Shown here one piece after another: positions 1-6,218 of a DNA stretch of 13,123 nucleotides. The stretch comes from JBEKJU01 sp050011095 (GTDB taxonomy: Bacteria; Desulfobacterota; Syntrophorhabdia; Syntrophorhabdales; WCHB1-27). Location: the NCBI GenBank assembly GCA_050011095.1, contig JBEKJU010000077.1:1-13123 (forward strand). The letters are read 5' to 3'. Position 1 is the first letter of the stretch, and each line of letters starts with the position of its first letter. The position numbers and the translations under genes were made by a program. The notes below the pieces were generated by a model, which saw nothing but the letters and a program-made list of their open reading frames with translations, did not search any database and was not told the DNA's origin.

Positions 1-1173
1 CGCCCCTTCCTTTTCATGAGGGGATGGCTCCGCGGGCTTCGCCCGTGGAGGGGGCGACGCTAGCCCCAATATATTGAGGAACTCGCCGTTCCTGTAGATA
101 ACCTCGCCGTCTGCGGTGATCTCGCCTCCGCGCCTCATGTCGGCGAGGAGGTCCCAGTGGATGGGCGATTCATTTTTGCCTCCCGACTCGCCGTAGGAGG
201 CGCCGAGGGCCATGTGCACCGTGCCGCCCGTCTTTTCGTCAAAGAGCATGTTCCTCGTGAAGCGGTCGATACCCCTGTTCGTCCCGATGGCCGCCTCCCC
301 GAAGCGGCGCGCCCCCGGTATCTCCAGGACCTTGTCGAGGAGGGCCTTGCCCTTTGCCGCCTCCCACCGTACGACCTCTCCCCGCCGCACATCGAGCCTG
401 ACGTCCTCTATCTCCTGCCCCAAAAAAAGGGCCGGGTAGGAGAACCGGATGTGCCCCTCCACGGAATCCTCGACGGGCGACGTGAATATCTCCCCTGACG
501 GCATGTTGTGCCTGCCGTCCGAGTTTATCCACGACCTGCCCTCCGTCGAGAAGGAGATGTCCGTGTCCGGGCCGGTTATGCGGATTAGGCGTCTCCCCGC
601 GAGGAGGTCGACCACGCGCGCCTGCGCGTCGTGGACCTCGCGCCACCGGGCCTCGGGATCATCGTCATTCAGGAAACAGGCGGAGGCGATGAATGCCTCA
701 TACTCGCTTCGCGCGAGACCCGCCTCCTGCGCTTGGGCATCGGTGGGGAACTCGCAGAGCGTCCAGCAAAGGTCGCCCCGGGCGGCCCTCTCCCTGAAGC
801 GCCGTTTCATCTCCGTCCCGGCGACGCTCACGATCCTCTTTTTCTCGGGATCGACCGTCTCCAGCTCCCTCGTGTGGAAGGGCGCCCTGATGGTGAGGAG
901 TGCATTGTAATGGGTGATTGCGTGCAGGTAGAGGGGAGAGGCGTACTGAAGCTGGTCCGGGCCGGCCTCGTCGTAGAGTATACGGGTGATCCCGTTCAGG
1001 GTGATCCACGTCTCCGGATGCGCCCCCGCCCGGAGCGCCTCCCTGAAGACCTCCGTGATGAGCGGCTCTGACAGGTAGGTCGAGGCGATGAGAAGTCTGT
1101 CACCCTTTTTCAGCCCCAGGCAGTAGTGGACGAGAAGGGCGGCGTATCTTTGATAGAGGGAGGGGCAATCCAT
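1..1173 (-). CDS. M29-family metallo-aminopeptidase (partial, runs off left edge)
   Basis: Read from the ATG at 1173 to the window edge, the frame stays open for 391 codons. The product matches the M29 (AmpS/PepS/aminopeptidase T) family, cytosolic dizinc or dicobalt exopeptidases that trim N-terminal residues from peptides. The hallmark block NMPSGEIFTSPVEDS starts at residue 223 and gives the metal ligand E228. Further expected ligand or catalytic residues are E293 in FGEAAIGTN, H320, Y327, and H339/D341 in the HWDL block. The family usually ends near residue 370-410. Here the canonical end (about residue 371) is followed by at least 20 Pro-rich, charged residues with no stop before the edge. 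The start lies 11 nt after the stop of the upstream DUF362 gene, with AAAGG five bases before the ATG, so the two are probably co-transcribed. Family assignment is secure. Substrate preference cannot be read. Confidence 0.93.
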   Translation of the reverse strand, partial: MDCPSLYQRYAALLVHYCLGLKKGDRLLIASTYLSEPLITEVFREALRAGAHPETWITLNGITRILYDEAGPDQLQYASPLYLHAITHYNALLTIRAPFHTRELETVDPEKKRIVSVAGTEMKRRFRERAARGDLCWTLCEFPTDAQAQEAGLARSEYEAFIASACFLNDDDPEARWREVHDAQARVVDLLAGRRLIRITGPDTDISFSTEGRSWINSDGRHNMPSGEIFTSPVEDSVEGHIRFSYPALFLGQEIEDVRLDVRRGEVVRWEAAKGKALLDKVLEIPGARRFGEAAIGTNRGIDRFTRNMLFDEKTGGTVHMALGASYGESGGKNESPIHWDLLADMRRGGEITADGEVIYRNGEFLNILGLASPPPRAKPAEPSPHEKEGA

Positions 1174-1184
1174 AAAGGCCTTTG

Positions 1185-2288
1185 CTATACTTTCACGAGG
1201 TTATAAGCCCTCTCTCCCATCTTCAGCCTTTTCGCGTGGTCGAGCTGGACATTCCAATCTACGGCCGGATAGAGGGCGCGGAACTTATCCTCCCCCTTTC
1301 CGAGCCGCTTCTTGATGGCCGTTCCGGGCATCGATTCCTCCGCGTTCACGAGGTCTATGGAGGCCGCGTCGATCGCCACGGGGTCGGTGGACGCCAGGAT
1401 CCCTATGTCTTTGACTATGGGTGCGTCGTTCATGGGGTAGCAGTCGCAGGCAGGGCTTATCTGCATGAGGAAGGAGAGGAAGACCGACTTGTCCGCCTTT
1501 CCGGCGAAGGCCCCCGCCGCGTGCTCCACCATCTTCTTCTGGAACTTGTCATGGTCTTGGTCCCACTGTATCTCCACGGCCCCTTGCGGGCACGTCACGA
1601 TGCACTCGCCGCAGCCGATGCACCGGTGGCCCTCGATGGCGGCCTTTTTGCCGGTGATGGAGATGGCGTTCGCCGGACAGTAGTCGAGGCAGAGCGAGCA
1701 GCCCTTGCAGCGCTTCACGTTGATTTGGGGGGCGACCGAGCTGTGCTGGACCAGCTTCCCCTCCCTGGTTGCGCAGCCCATGCCCATGTTCTTCAGGGCG
1801 CCGCCGAAGCCGGAGAGCTCGTGGCCCTTGAAATGGGTTACGACGATGAGGGCGTCCGCATCGACGATCTCCTTGGCGATGCTCACCTCAGCCAGGATTT
1901 CGCCCTCGACCGGCACCTTGACCCCGGTCGATCCCCTGATGCCGTCGGCGATCACGATCGGGCAGCCCACCACGGAATAGTCGAAGCCGTTCCGGATGGC
2001 CGTCTCGATATGGCTGACGCTGTTGCTCCGCGACCCTGTGTAGAGCGTGTTCGCGTCGGTGATGAAGGGGCGGCAGCCGGCGGCCCTCACGCGGTCCACG
2101 ACGACCCTCAAAAAGACCGGCCGGACAAAGGCGCAGTTTCCCTCCTCGCCGAAGTGGAGCTTGATCGCCACCAGCTCGTTCTTCGCCATCTTATCCGCGA
2201 TCTTCACCCTTTTGAGAAGGTCGTCTATCTTGTGGAGAAGGCTACGGCCCGGCCTCGCCCGCATGTCGGTAAAGTAGACCGTCGCCAC
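1185..2288 (-). CDS. DUF362 domain protein with two [4Fe-4S] ferredoxin clusters
   Basis: A 367-residue protein of the DUF362 family, whose biochemical role is not established; it is usually annotated as an iron-sulfur or putative ferredoxin protein. The DUF362 core flanks an inserted 2x[4Fe-4S] ferredoxin module. The first cluster motif is C194-x2-C197-x2-C200-x3-C204-P and the second C223-x2-C226-x2-C229-x3-C233-P. Other conserved family blocks are HFKGH (152-156), FGGALKNMGMG (161-171) and ACDCYPMND (280-288). No signal peptide is seen, so it is likely cytosolic. The frame is open further upstream to 2345, but the GTG at 2288 is preferred: AGGGAGG lies five bases before it and the family-like sequence begins there. 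It is the first gene of a minus-strand pair with the M29 peptidase, 11 nt apart. An electron-transfer role is inferred only from the clusters. Confidence 0.93.
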   Translation of the reverse strand: MATVYFTDMRARPGRSLLHKIDDLLKRVKIADKMAKNELVAIKLHFGEEGNCAFVRPVFLRVVVDRVRAAGCRPFITDANTLYTGSRSNSVSHIETAIRNGFDYSVVGCPIVIADGIRGSTGVKVPVEGEILAEVSIAKEIVDADALIVVTHFKGHELSGFGGALKNMGMGCATREGKLVQHSSVAPQINVKRCKGCSLCLDYCPANAISITGKKAAIEGHRCIGCGECIVTCPQGAVEIQWDQDHDKFQKKMVEHAAGAFAGKADKSVFLSFLMQISPACDCYPMNDAPIVKDIGILASTDPVAIDAASIDLVNAEESMPGTAIKKRLGKGEDKFRALYPAVDWNVQLDHAKRLKMGERAYNLVKV

Positions 2289-2371
2289 GACAACCTCCCT
2301 TTTTTGTTTAAATGACAGTGGATTTATGGTACAAGTATACCTCACTTCCGCTTCAATAAAAAGGAGAATTC
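2289..2371. promoter_or_regulatory. Divergent promoter region (DUF362 operon / acyl-CoA dehydrogenase)
   Basis: An 83-bp AT-rich gap separates two divergent starts and must hold control signals for both. For the plus strand, ATGACA (2312-2317) and TATACC (2336-2341), 18 bp apart, form a weak sigma-70-like pair. A clear AAGGAG (2361-2366) sits five bases before the ATG at 2372. For the minus strand, AGGGAGG precedes the GTG at 2288, and a TTGTAC/TTTAAA pair is possible but weak. The region assignment is firm; the exact boxes are guesses. Confidence 0.35.
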
Positions 2372-3553
2372 ATGCCGGCTTTTTCGGAAAAGCACGTCCT
2401 GATCCAGAAGATAGCAGAAAAAGTCGCCAGGGAGAAGGTAGCGTCCAGGGCGAAAGAGATCGACGCCACGGGGGCCTTTCCATGGGATGTGATCGATGCG
2501 TGCAGGAATCAGGGCTTTCTCTCCCTCATGATGCCCGAGGAGTACGGCGGTCTCGAAGGGGATATCACCTCGCTCTGCCTGGTGATCGAGGAACTGGCGA
2601 AGGCGTCGGGGACGACCTCGCTTATCTGTCTGGCCCACAGCGTGGGGCTTATGCCCATCATGATCGCGGGGAGCGAGGAGCAGAAGGCGTATATCTACGG
2701 GAAACTGACCCGGTCGGAAAAGACCTGCCTTGCGGCCTTCGCCCTCACCGAGCCGGAGGCGGGCTCAGACCCCGCGCGGATGAACACGACCTTTGTCAGG
2801 GACGGGGAGCACTACTACCTGAACGGCAAGAAATCGATGATCACCAATGGAGCGAGCGCTGATATCATCTCGATCTTCGCGACGAGCGACCCCACCCTCA
2901 GGCAACGCGGCATCACCGCTTTCTACCTCGAACGCGCCTATCCGGGGATCACCATAGGCAAGAACGAAGAGAAGATGGGCATGAACGGGTCCGATCTGAC
3001 GGAGATCAGTTTCGACAATGTGAAGCTCACGAAGGAGAACCTTCTGGGAAAGGAGGGCCGGGGCTGGGATATCGCCATGTCGACCCTCAACCTGTCGCGG
3101 CCGGCCGTCGGCGCCCAGGCCGTGGGCATCGCCCAGGGGGCCCTCGACTTCGCTACCGAATATGCGTGGAACAGGGTCCAGTTCGGCCAGAAGCTCGCGG
3201 AGCAGCAGGGCATCCAGTTTATGTTGGGGGAGATGGCGACCGAGGTGGAAGCCGCCCGGGGTCTCGTCTACAACGCGGCGCGCCTCCTCGACGAGACGAA
3301 GGTCACCGACAGGGACAGTATGGGCGCCATAGCGGCCGACAGGGCCTCGGCCATGGCAAAGGTCTTTTCGGCCGACGCGGCCATGAAGGTGACGACGGAG
3401 GCCGTTCAGATACTGGGAAGCTACGGCTATACGAAGGACTACCCGGTGGAGCGCATGATGCGCGACGCGAAGGCCACCCAGATCTACGAGGGGGCGAACC
3501 AGATCCAGAGGATGGTTATCGCGCGCTCCCTTTTCAGGAAGTTCACGGTCTAG
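2372..3553 (+). CDS. Acyl-CoA dehydrogenase (FAD-dependent)
   Basis: A 393-residue protein of standard length for the acyl-CoA dehydrogenase family, which oxidises acyl-CoA thioesters to 2-enoyl-CoA and passes electrons from FAD to electron-transfer flavoprotein. The first family signature, AFALTEPEAGSD, is at residues 122-133. RVQFGQKL (268-275) is the usual FAD/CoA contact segment. The second signature, from QILGSYGY to ERMMRD, spans 346-365. The putative catalytic base is E373 in IYEGANQIQR, the position used by short- and medium-chain type enzymes. It is a stand-alone gene with no etfAB, thiolase or CoA transferase beside it, so the chain length or type of substrate (fatty, branched, dicarboxylic or aromatic) cannot be read. 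The start is set by AAGGAG at 2361. A terminator-like hairpin follows 13 bp after the stop. Confidence 0.96.
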   Translation: MPAFSEKHVLIQKIAEKVAREKVASRAKEIDATGAFPWDVIDACRNQGFLSLMMPEEYGGLEGDITSLCLVIEELAKASGTTSLICLAHSVGLMPIMIAGSEEQKAYIYGKLTRSEKTCLAAFALTEPEAGSDPARMNTTFVRDGEHYYLNGKKSMITNGASADIISIFATSDPTLRQRGITAFYLERAYPGITIGKNEEKMGMNGSDLTEISFDNVKLTKENLLGKEGRGWDIAMSTLNLSRPAVGAQAVGIAQGALDFATEYAWNRVQFGQKLAEQQGIQFMLGEMATEVEAARGLVYNAARLLDETKVTDRDSMGAIAADRASAMAKVFSADAAMKVTTEAVQILGSYGYTKDYPVERMMRDAKATQIYEGANQIQRMVIARSLFRKFTV

Positions 3554-3566
3554 CCCATCGGCCCCG

Positions 3567-3587
3567 TCTTCCGCCGGAAGAATTTTT
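3567..3587 (+). terminator. Intrinsic terminator-like hairpin after acyl-CoA dehydrogenase
   Basis: TCTTCC (3567-3572) pairs with GGAAGA (3576-3581) around a GCC loop and is followed by ATTTTT. The stem is short, so termination strength is uncertain. The same bases form the left end of the inverted-repeat element described below, so the terminator may have been provided by that element. Confidence 0.5.
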
Positions 3588-3772
3588 GCGCCTTACTTTG
3601 TCGTCTTCGCGGCCGCGGTATGCTCACGTACGACAAGTACGCCCCGCTCCGCGTCCCCTCTCTCCAGCGTGTTTCCCGCCCGTTCGAGCCGTGTACCTCA
3701 CGCGACCACATATCCATACGAGGAACCACTTTTGTTCACGGGTGGCAAATGCACAAAATTTTTTCCGGCGGC
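3571..3772. mobile_element. Candidate MITE-like intergenic element with 18-nt inverted ends
   Basis: The sequence at 3571-3588 (CCGCCGGAAGAATTTTTG) and the reverse complement of 3754-3771 (CCGCCGGAAAAAATTTTG) agree at 16 of 18 positions. The left end is abutted by GCCCCGTCTT (3561-3570). GCCCCATCTT (3773-3782) lies just outside the right end, and the two agree at 9 of 10 positions, like a decayed target duplication. No coding potential is seen inside. The interior holds a further large hairpin at 3588-3642. This is the layout of a non-autonomous miniature element or a bacterial interspersed repeat. It is a single copy in this window, so mobility is inferred only. Confidence 0.4.
3588..3642. 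repeat. Large imperfect hairpin with GC palindrome inside the MITE-like element
   Basis: TACTTTGTCGT (3594-3604) pairs with ACGACAAGTA (3630-3639) with one bulged T, and the flanking GCG (3588-3590) can pair with CGC (3640-3642). The loop contains the 10-bp perfect palindrome CGCGGCCGCG (3608-3617). Such GC-rich palindromic cores are typical of interspersed intergenic repeats, but no second copy is in this window. Confidence 0.45.
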
Positions 3773-3829
3773 GCCCCATCTTCATTGTCACCCCGGCGTT
3801 CTCCTCCTCGCCGCCCCGATGAGTTCTTG

Positions 3830-3855
3830 GATAGGGCCCGGTATCGGGTTCTATC
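3830..3855. promoter_or_regulatory. Dyad just upstream of the htpG promoter
   Basis: GATAGGGCCCG (3830-3840) and CGGGTTCTATC (3845-3855) form an inverted repeat around GTAT, matching at 9 of 11 positions as DNA and at all 11 as RNA if G·U pairs count. It ends 8 bp before the -35 box. It could be an operator, or the hairpin of a transcript entering from upstream. No CIRCE element is seen near htpG. Confidence 0.35.
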
Positions 3856-3863
3856 GCCGCACC

Positions 3864-3892
3864 TTGCCTGGGCGCGGGTTTTTCGTTATATT
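3864..3892 (+). promoter_or_regulatory. Sigma-70-like promoter for htpG
   Basis: TTGCCT (3864-3869) and TATATT (3887-3892) are separated by 17 bp, matching the -35 at 4 of 6 and the -10 at 5 of 6 positions. Transcription would begin near 3899, giving a leader of about 70 nt. No good sigma-32 site (CTTGAA with CCCCAT) is visible, which is notable for a heat-shock chaperone gene. Confidence 0.45.
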
Positions 3893-3908
3893 ATCACATG
3901 AGGAAAAT

Positions 3909-3964
3909 CGGGCGGATGAAACGCCGCCCGGTCCTTTCACCCTTTAAACAAGCGAGCAGGAGGA
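3909..3964 (+). promoter_or_regulatory. htpG leader: hairpin and possible masking of the ribosome-binding site
   Basis: CGGGCGG (3909-3915) pairs perfectly with CCGCCCG (3924-3930) near the expected 5' end of the mRNA. The ribosome-binding sequence AGGAGG (3958-3963) lies seven bases before the ATG at 3971. UCCUUU (3932-3937) or CCUUU (3941-3945) can pair with GGAGGA or GGAGG (from 3959), each using two U·G pairs. The hairpin is clear. The masking is weak and only suggests a thermosensor. Confidence 0.3.
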
Positions 3965-3970
3965 GCACCC

Positions 3971-5872
3971 ATGGGCATGGAAACACGTGAATTCAAGACC
4001 GAGATCAGGCAGCTTCTCGACCTTATGATACATTCCCTCTATTCCCACAAGGAGGTCTTCCTGAGGGAGCTCGTCTCGAACGCATCGGACGCCATAGACC
4101 GGGCCCGGTACGAGTCGCTCACGAACGCCGATATCCAGGAGAACGACACGGAATGGACGATCCGGATCGCGGCGGACAAGGAAAAGGGCACCCTGAGCGT
4201 CACCGACAACGGCATCGGCATGACAAAGGACGAGGCGGTCGAGGCCCTGGGGACGATCGCGCGCTCCGGCACGAAGGAATTCCTCCAGGCCCTGAAGGAC
4301 AAGGACATCGCGAACAACCCCGAGCTGATAGGCCAGTTCGGCGTCGGCTTCTATTCCTCCTTCATGGTGGCCGACCGCATCACGGTCCTGTCGAGAAAGG
4401 CGGGGTCGAAGGACCTCGCGGGCGTCAAGTGGGAATCGGCGGGCGACGGCTCCTTCACCGTCGAGGACATCGAGAAAAAGGGTAAGGGGACCGAGGTGAT
4501 CCTCCATCTCCGGGAGGAGGAGATGGGGTACCTCGACGAGTGGCAGATACGGGACGTCGTGCACCGCTACTCCGACTTTATCGAACACCCCATCATCATG
4601 GAGGTGGAGACGGAGCAGCCCTCCACCCTCGACAAGTCGAAGACCGTGAGGCTCAGGGAGGACGCGACGCTCAACTTGCGGAAGGCCCTCTGGCTCCGGG
4701 ACAAGTCGGAGATCACCCCGGACGAGTACGCCCAGTTCTACAAGCACGTCTCCCACGATACGGAAGACCCGCTCCGGGTGATCCACTACAAGGCCGAAGG
4801 CACGTCCGAGTTTACCGCCCTTCTCTACATCCCGTCGAGGCTGCCCTTCAACATCTTCTTCAAGGACTACGAGATAGGGCCCATGCTCTACGTGAAGCGG
4901 GTGAAGATCATGGAACACTGCGAGGAGCTTCTGCCCCCCTACCTGCGCTTCGTCAAGGGCGTGGTCGACTCCTCCGATCTCCCCCTGAACGTCTCCCGGG
5001 AGATACTCCAGAACAACAGGCAGGTCGAGATCATCAGAAACAGCATCATCAAGAAGGTGCTCGACACGCTCGGCGAGATCAGGAAGGAGGAACACGACAA
5101 GTACCTCGCGTTCTATAGACAGTCGGGCAATATACTGAAGGAGGGCCTCTACTATGACTTCACGAGGAGGGAGGCCATCGCCGATCTCCTCCTGTTCGCC
5201 TCGACGAAGGCCGAAAGGGAAAGGCCGAGGACGCTTCAGGAATACGTGGATGACATGAAAGAAGGCCAGGAGCACATCTACTACCTGCCGGCCACGAGCT
5301 ACGAGGAGGCGGTAAGATCGCCCTATCTGGAGGCGTTCCGCGCCAAGGATTTCGAGGTCCTCATCATGCTCGACGAGGTGGACGACCTCGTCATGACGGG
5401 CTTCTCCTATAAAAACAAGCAGGTCAGGTCGATCGTCGCGGGGGACGTCGATCTCGACAAGACGGGGAAGGGCGGGAAGGAAGAGACACAGAAGAAATTC
5501 CAGCAGCTTATCGACCTCATCAAGGAAGAGCTGAAGGACGAGGTGAAGGACGTGCGCCTCTCGGGGAGGCTCAAGGAATCGCCCTGTCTCCTCGTGGCGG
5601 ACGAGGGGGGCGTCAACCCCCAGATGGAGAAGATCATGAAGGCCATGGGGCAGAGCGTGCCCGACAATAAGAGAATCCTGGAGATCAACCCGGACCATCC
5701 GCTTTTCGAGGCGATGAACGGCCTTTTCGAGAAGGACAAAAAGAGCCCCGTGCTCAAGGAGTACGTCGGGCTCCTCTACGATCAGGCGCTCCTCCTCGAA
5801 GGTTCGAGGCCCAGGGACCCCGCCGCCTTTACGAAGGCCCTCTCGAACCTGATGACGGACGGCCTGAAATAG
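3971..5872 (+). CDS. htpG: Molecular chaperone HtpG (bacterial Hsp90)
   Basis: A 633-residue full-length Hsp90, an ATP-driven cytosolic homodimer that remodels client proteins together with the DnaK system. The GHKL ATPase domain fills roughly residues 1-220. It shows E33 and N37 in the LRELVSNASDAIDRARY block, D79 in DNGIGM, GTIARSGT (94-101) and the lid glycines GQFGVGFYS (121-129). The middle domain carries the conserved arginine R343 in NVSREILQNNR that contacts the ATP phosphate. The C-terminal dimerisation domain ends without the MEEVD tail of eukaryotic Hsp90, as is normal for bacteria. The start is fixed by AGGAGG seven bases upstream and by the family-like METREFKTEIRQLLDL N-terminus. 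It is transcribed alone from its own promoter. RpoH, encoded 5 kb downstream in this window, is a plausible regulator by analogy with E. coli, but no matching promoter was seen. Confidence 0.98.
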   Translation: MGMETREFKTEIRQLLDLMIHSLYSHKEVFLRELVSNASDAIDRARYESLTNADIQENDTEWTIRIAADKEKGTLSVTDNGIGMTKDEAVEALGTIARSGTKEFLQALKDKDIANNPELIGQFGVGFYSSFMVADRITVLSRKAGSKDLAGVKWESAGDGSFTVEDIEKKGKGTEVILHLREEEMGYLDEWQIRDVVHRYSDFIEHPIIMEVETEQPSTLDKSKTVRLREDATLNLRKALWLRDKSEITPDEYAQFYKHVSHDTEDPLRVIHYKAEGTSEFTALLYIPSRLPFNIFFKDYEIGPMLYVKRVKIMEHCEELLPPYLRFVKGVVDSSDLPLNVSREILQNNRQVEIIRNSIIKKVLDTLGEIRKEEHDKYLAFYRQSGNILKEGLYYDFTRREAIADLLLFASTKAERERPRTLQEYVDDMKEGQEHIYYLPATSYEEAVRSPYLEAFRAKDFEVLIMLDEVDDLVMTGFSYKNKQVRSIVAGDVDLDKTGKGGKEETQKKFQQLIDLIKEELKDEVKDVRLSGRLKESPCLLVADEGGVNPQMEKIMKAMGQSVPDNKRILEINPDHPLFEAMNGLFEKDKKSPVLKEYVGLLYDQALLLEGSRPRDPAAFTKALSNLMTDGLK

Positions 5873-6218
5873 GGGGCAGGACAAAGGACGCATAGGCACG
5901 TTTCCCCTCCCGCGCCGACAGACCGGATACCCGCTTGCGGGTGGTACGGCGTCCAGTTGCTTGCCGCGCTGCCACCCGCGGATTTGAAGTTGGATCGCGT
6001 GACTGGTCAGTCGGCTGGCGGGTACCCGGCTCAAAGCGCGGGCATCCCTCTCACGGCCGCTCCCTGGCCGTCTGCACTGGTTTGCTGTTGCTCGGTTCTT
6101 TCCTTTGAATGAGGGGGAGACTCGGGGGAGTGCGCGACGCGGGTCGTGCTTCGCTGGTTCTCCGGATTCTCAAACGGCAAAATGCGGAGATAACACTCTG
6201 TCCTCGATAGGGGAGCAA
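5873..6218. other. Intergenic region after htpG, rich in inverted repeats
   Basis: This 346-bp gap has no convincing gene. Positions 5909-6042 hold nested inverted repeats and 6053-6071 a further hairpin, ACGGCC-(7 nt)-GGCCGT, without a T tract. From about 6100 the GC content falls towards that of the following gene, which suggests a segment boundary. No clear U-run terminator for htpG is seen, although the hairpin at 5929-5942 (ACCCGC-TT-GCGGGT) may serve. Confidence 0.6.
5909..6042. repeat. Nested inverted-repeat element, candidate structured RNA or mobile-element relic
   Basis: The outer arms are CCCGCGC (5909-5915) with GCGCGGG (6036-6042), perfect, and CCGGATACCCGC (5923-5934) with GCGGGTACCCGG (6018-6029), 11 of 12. 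Inside, GCGGGTGG (5937-5944) pairs with CCACCCGC (5972-5979), perfect. GACT-GGTC-AGTC (6001-6012) forms a second small arm. The result is a branched, cloverleaf-like fold of about 134 nt. It is not a tRNA: no acceptor/CCA layout or T-loop consensus is seen. It also lacks the GTTRRRY and RYYYAAC ends of an integron attC site. Its identity is unknown. Confidence 0.45.

Noticed and set aside
1182..2315. 377-codon plus-strand open frame opposite the DUF362 gene
   Set aside because: Mirror frame of a well-supported gene, with His/Arg/Asp-rich unnatural composition and no family resemblance.
3944..6034. Long minus-strand open frame (696 codons) opposite htpG
   Set aside because: It is antisense to a certain gene, has low-complexity Leu/Val/Arg-rich composition, no ribosome-binding site, and exists because GC-rich codons leave few stops on the opposite strand.
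5909..6042. tRNA or integron attC site in the nested repeats
   Set aside because: No T-loop or anticodon-arm consensus and no acceptor stem, and the attC core sequences GTTRRRY/RYYYAAC are missing.
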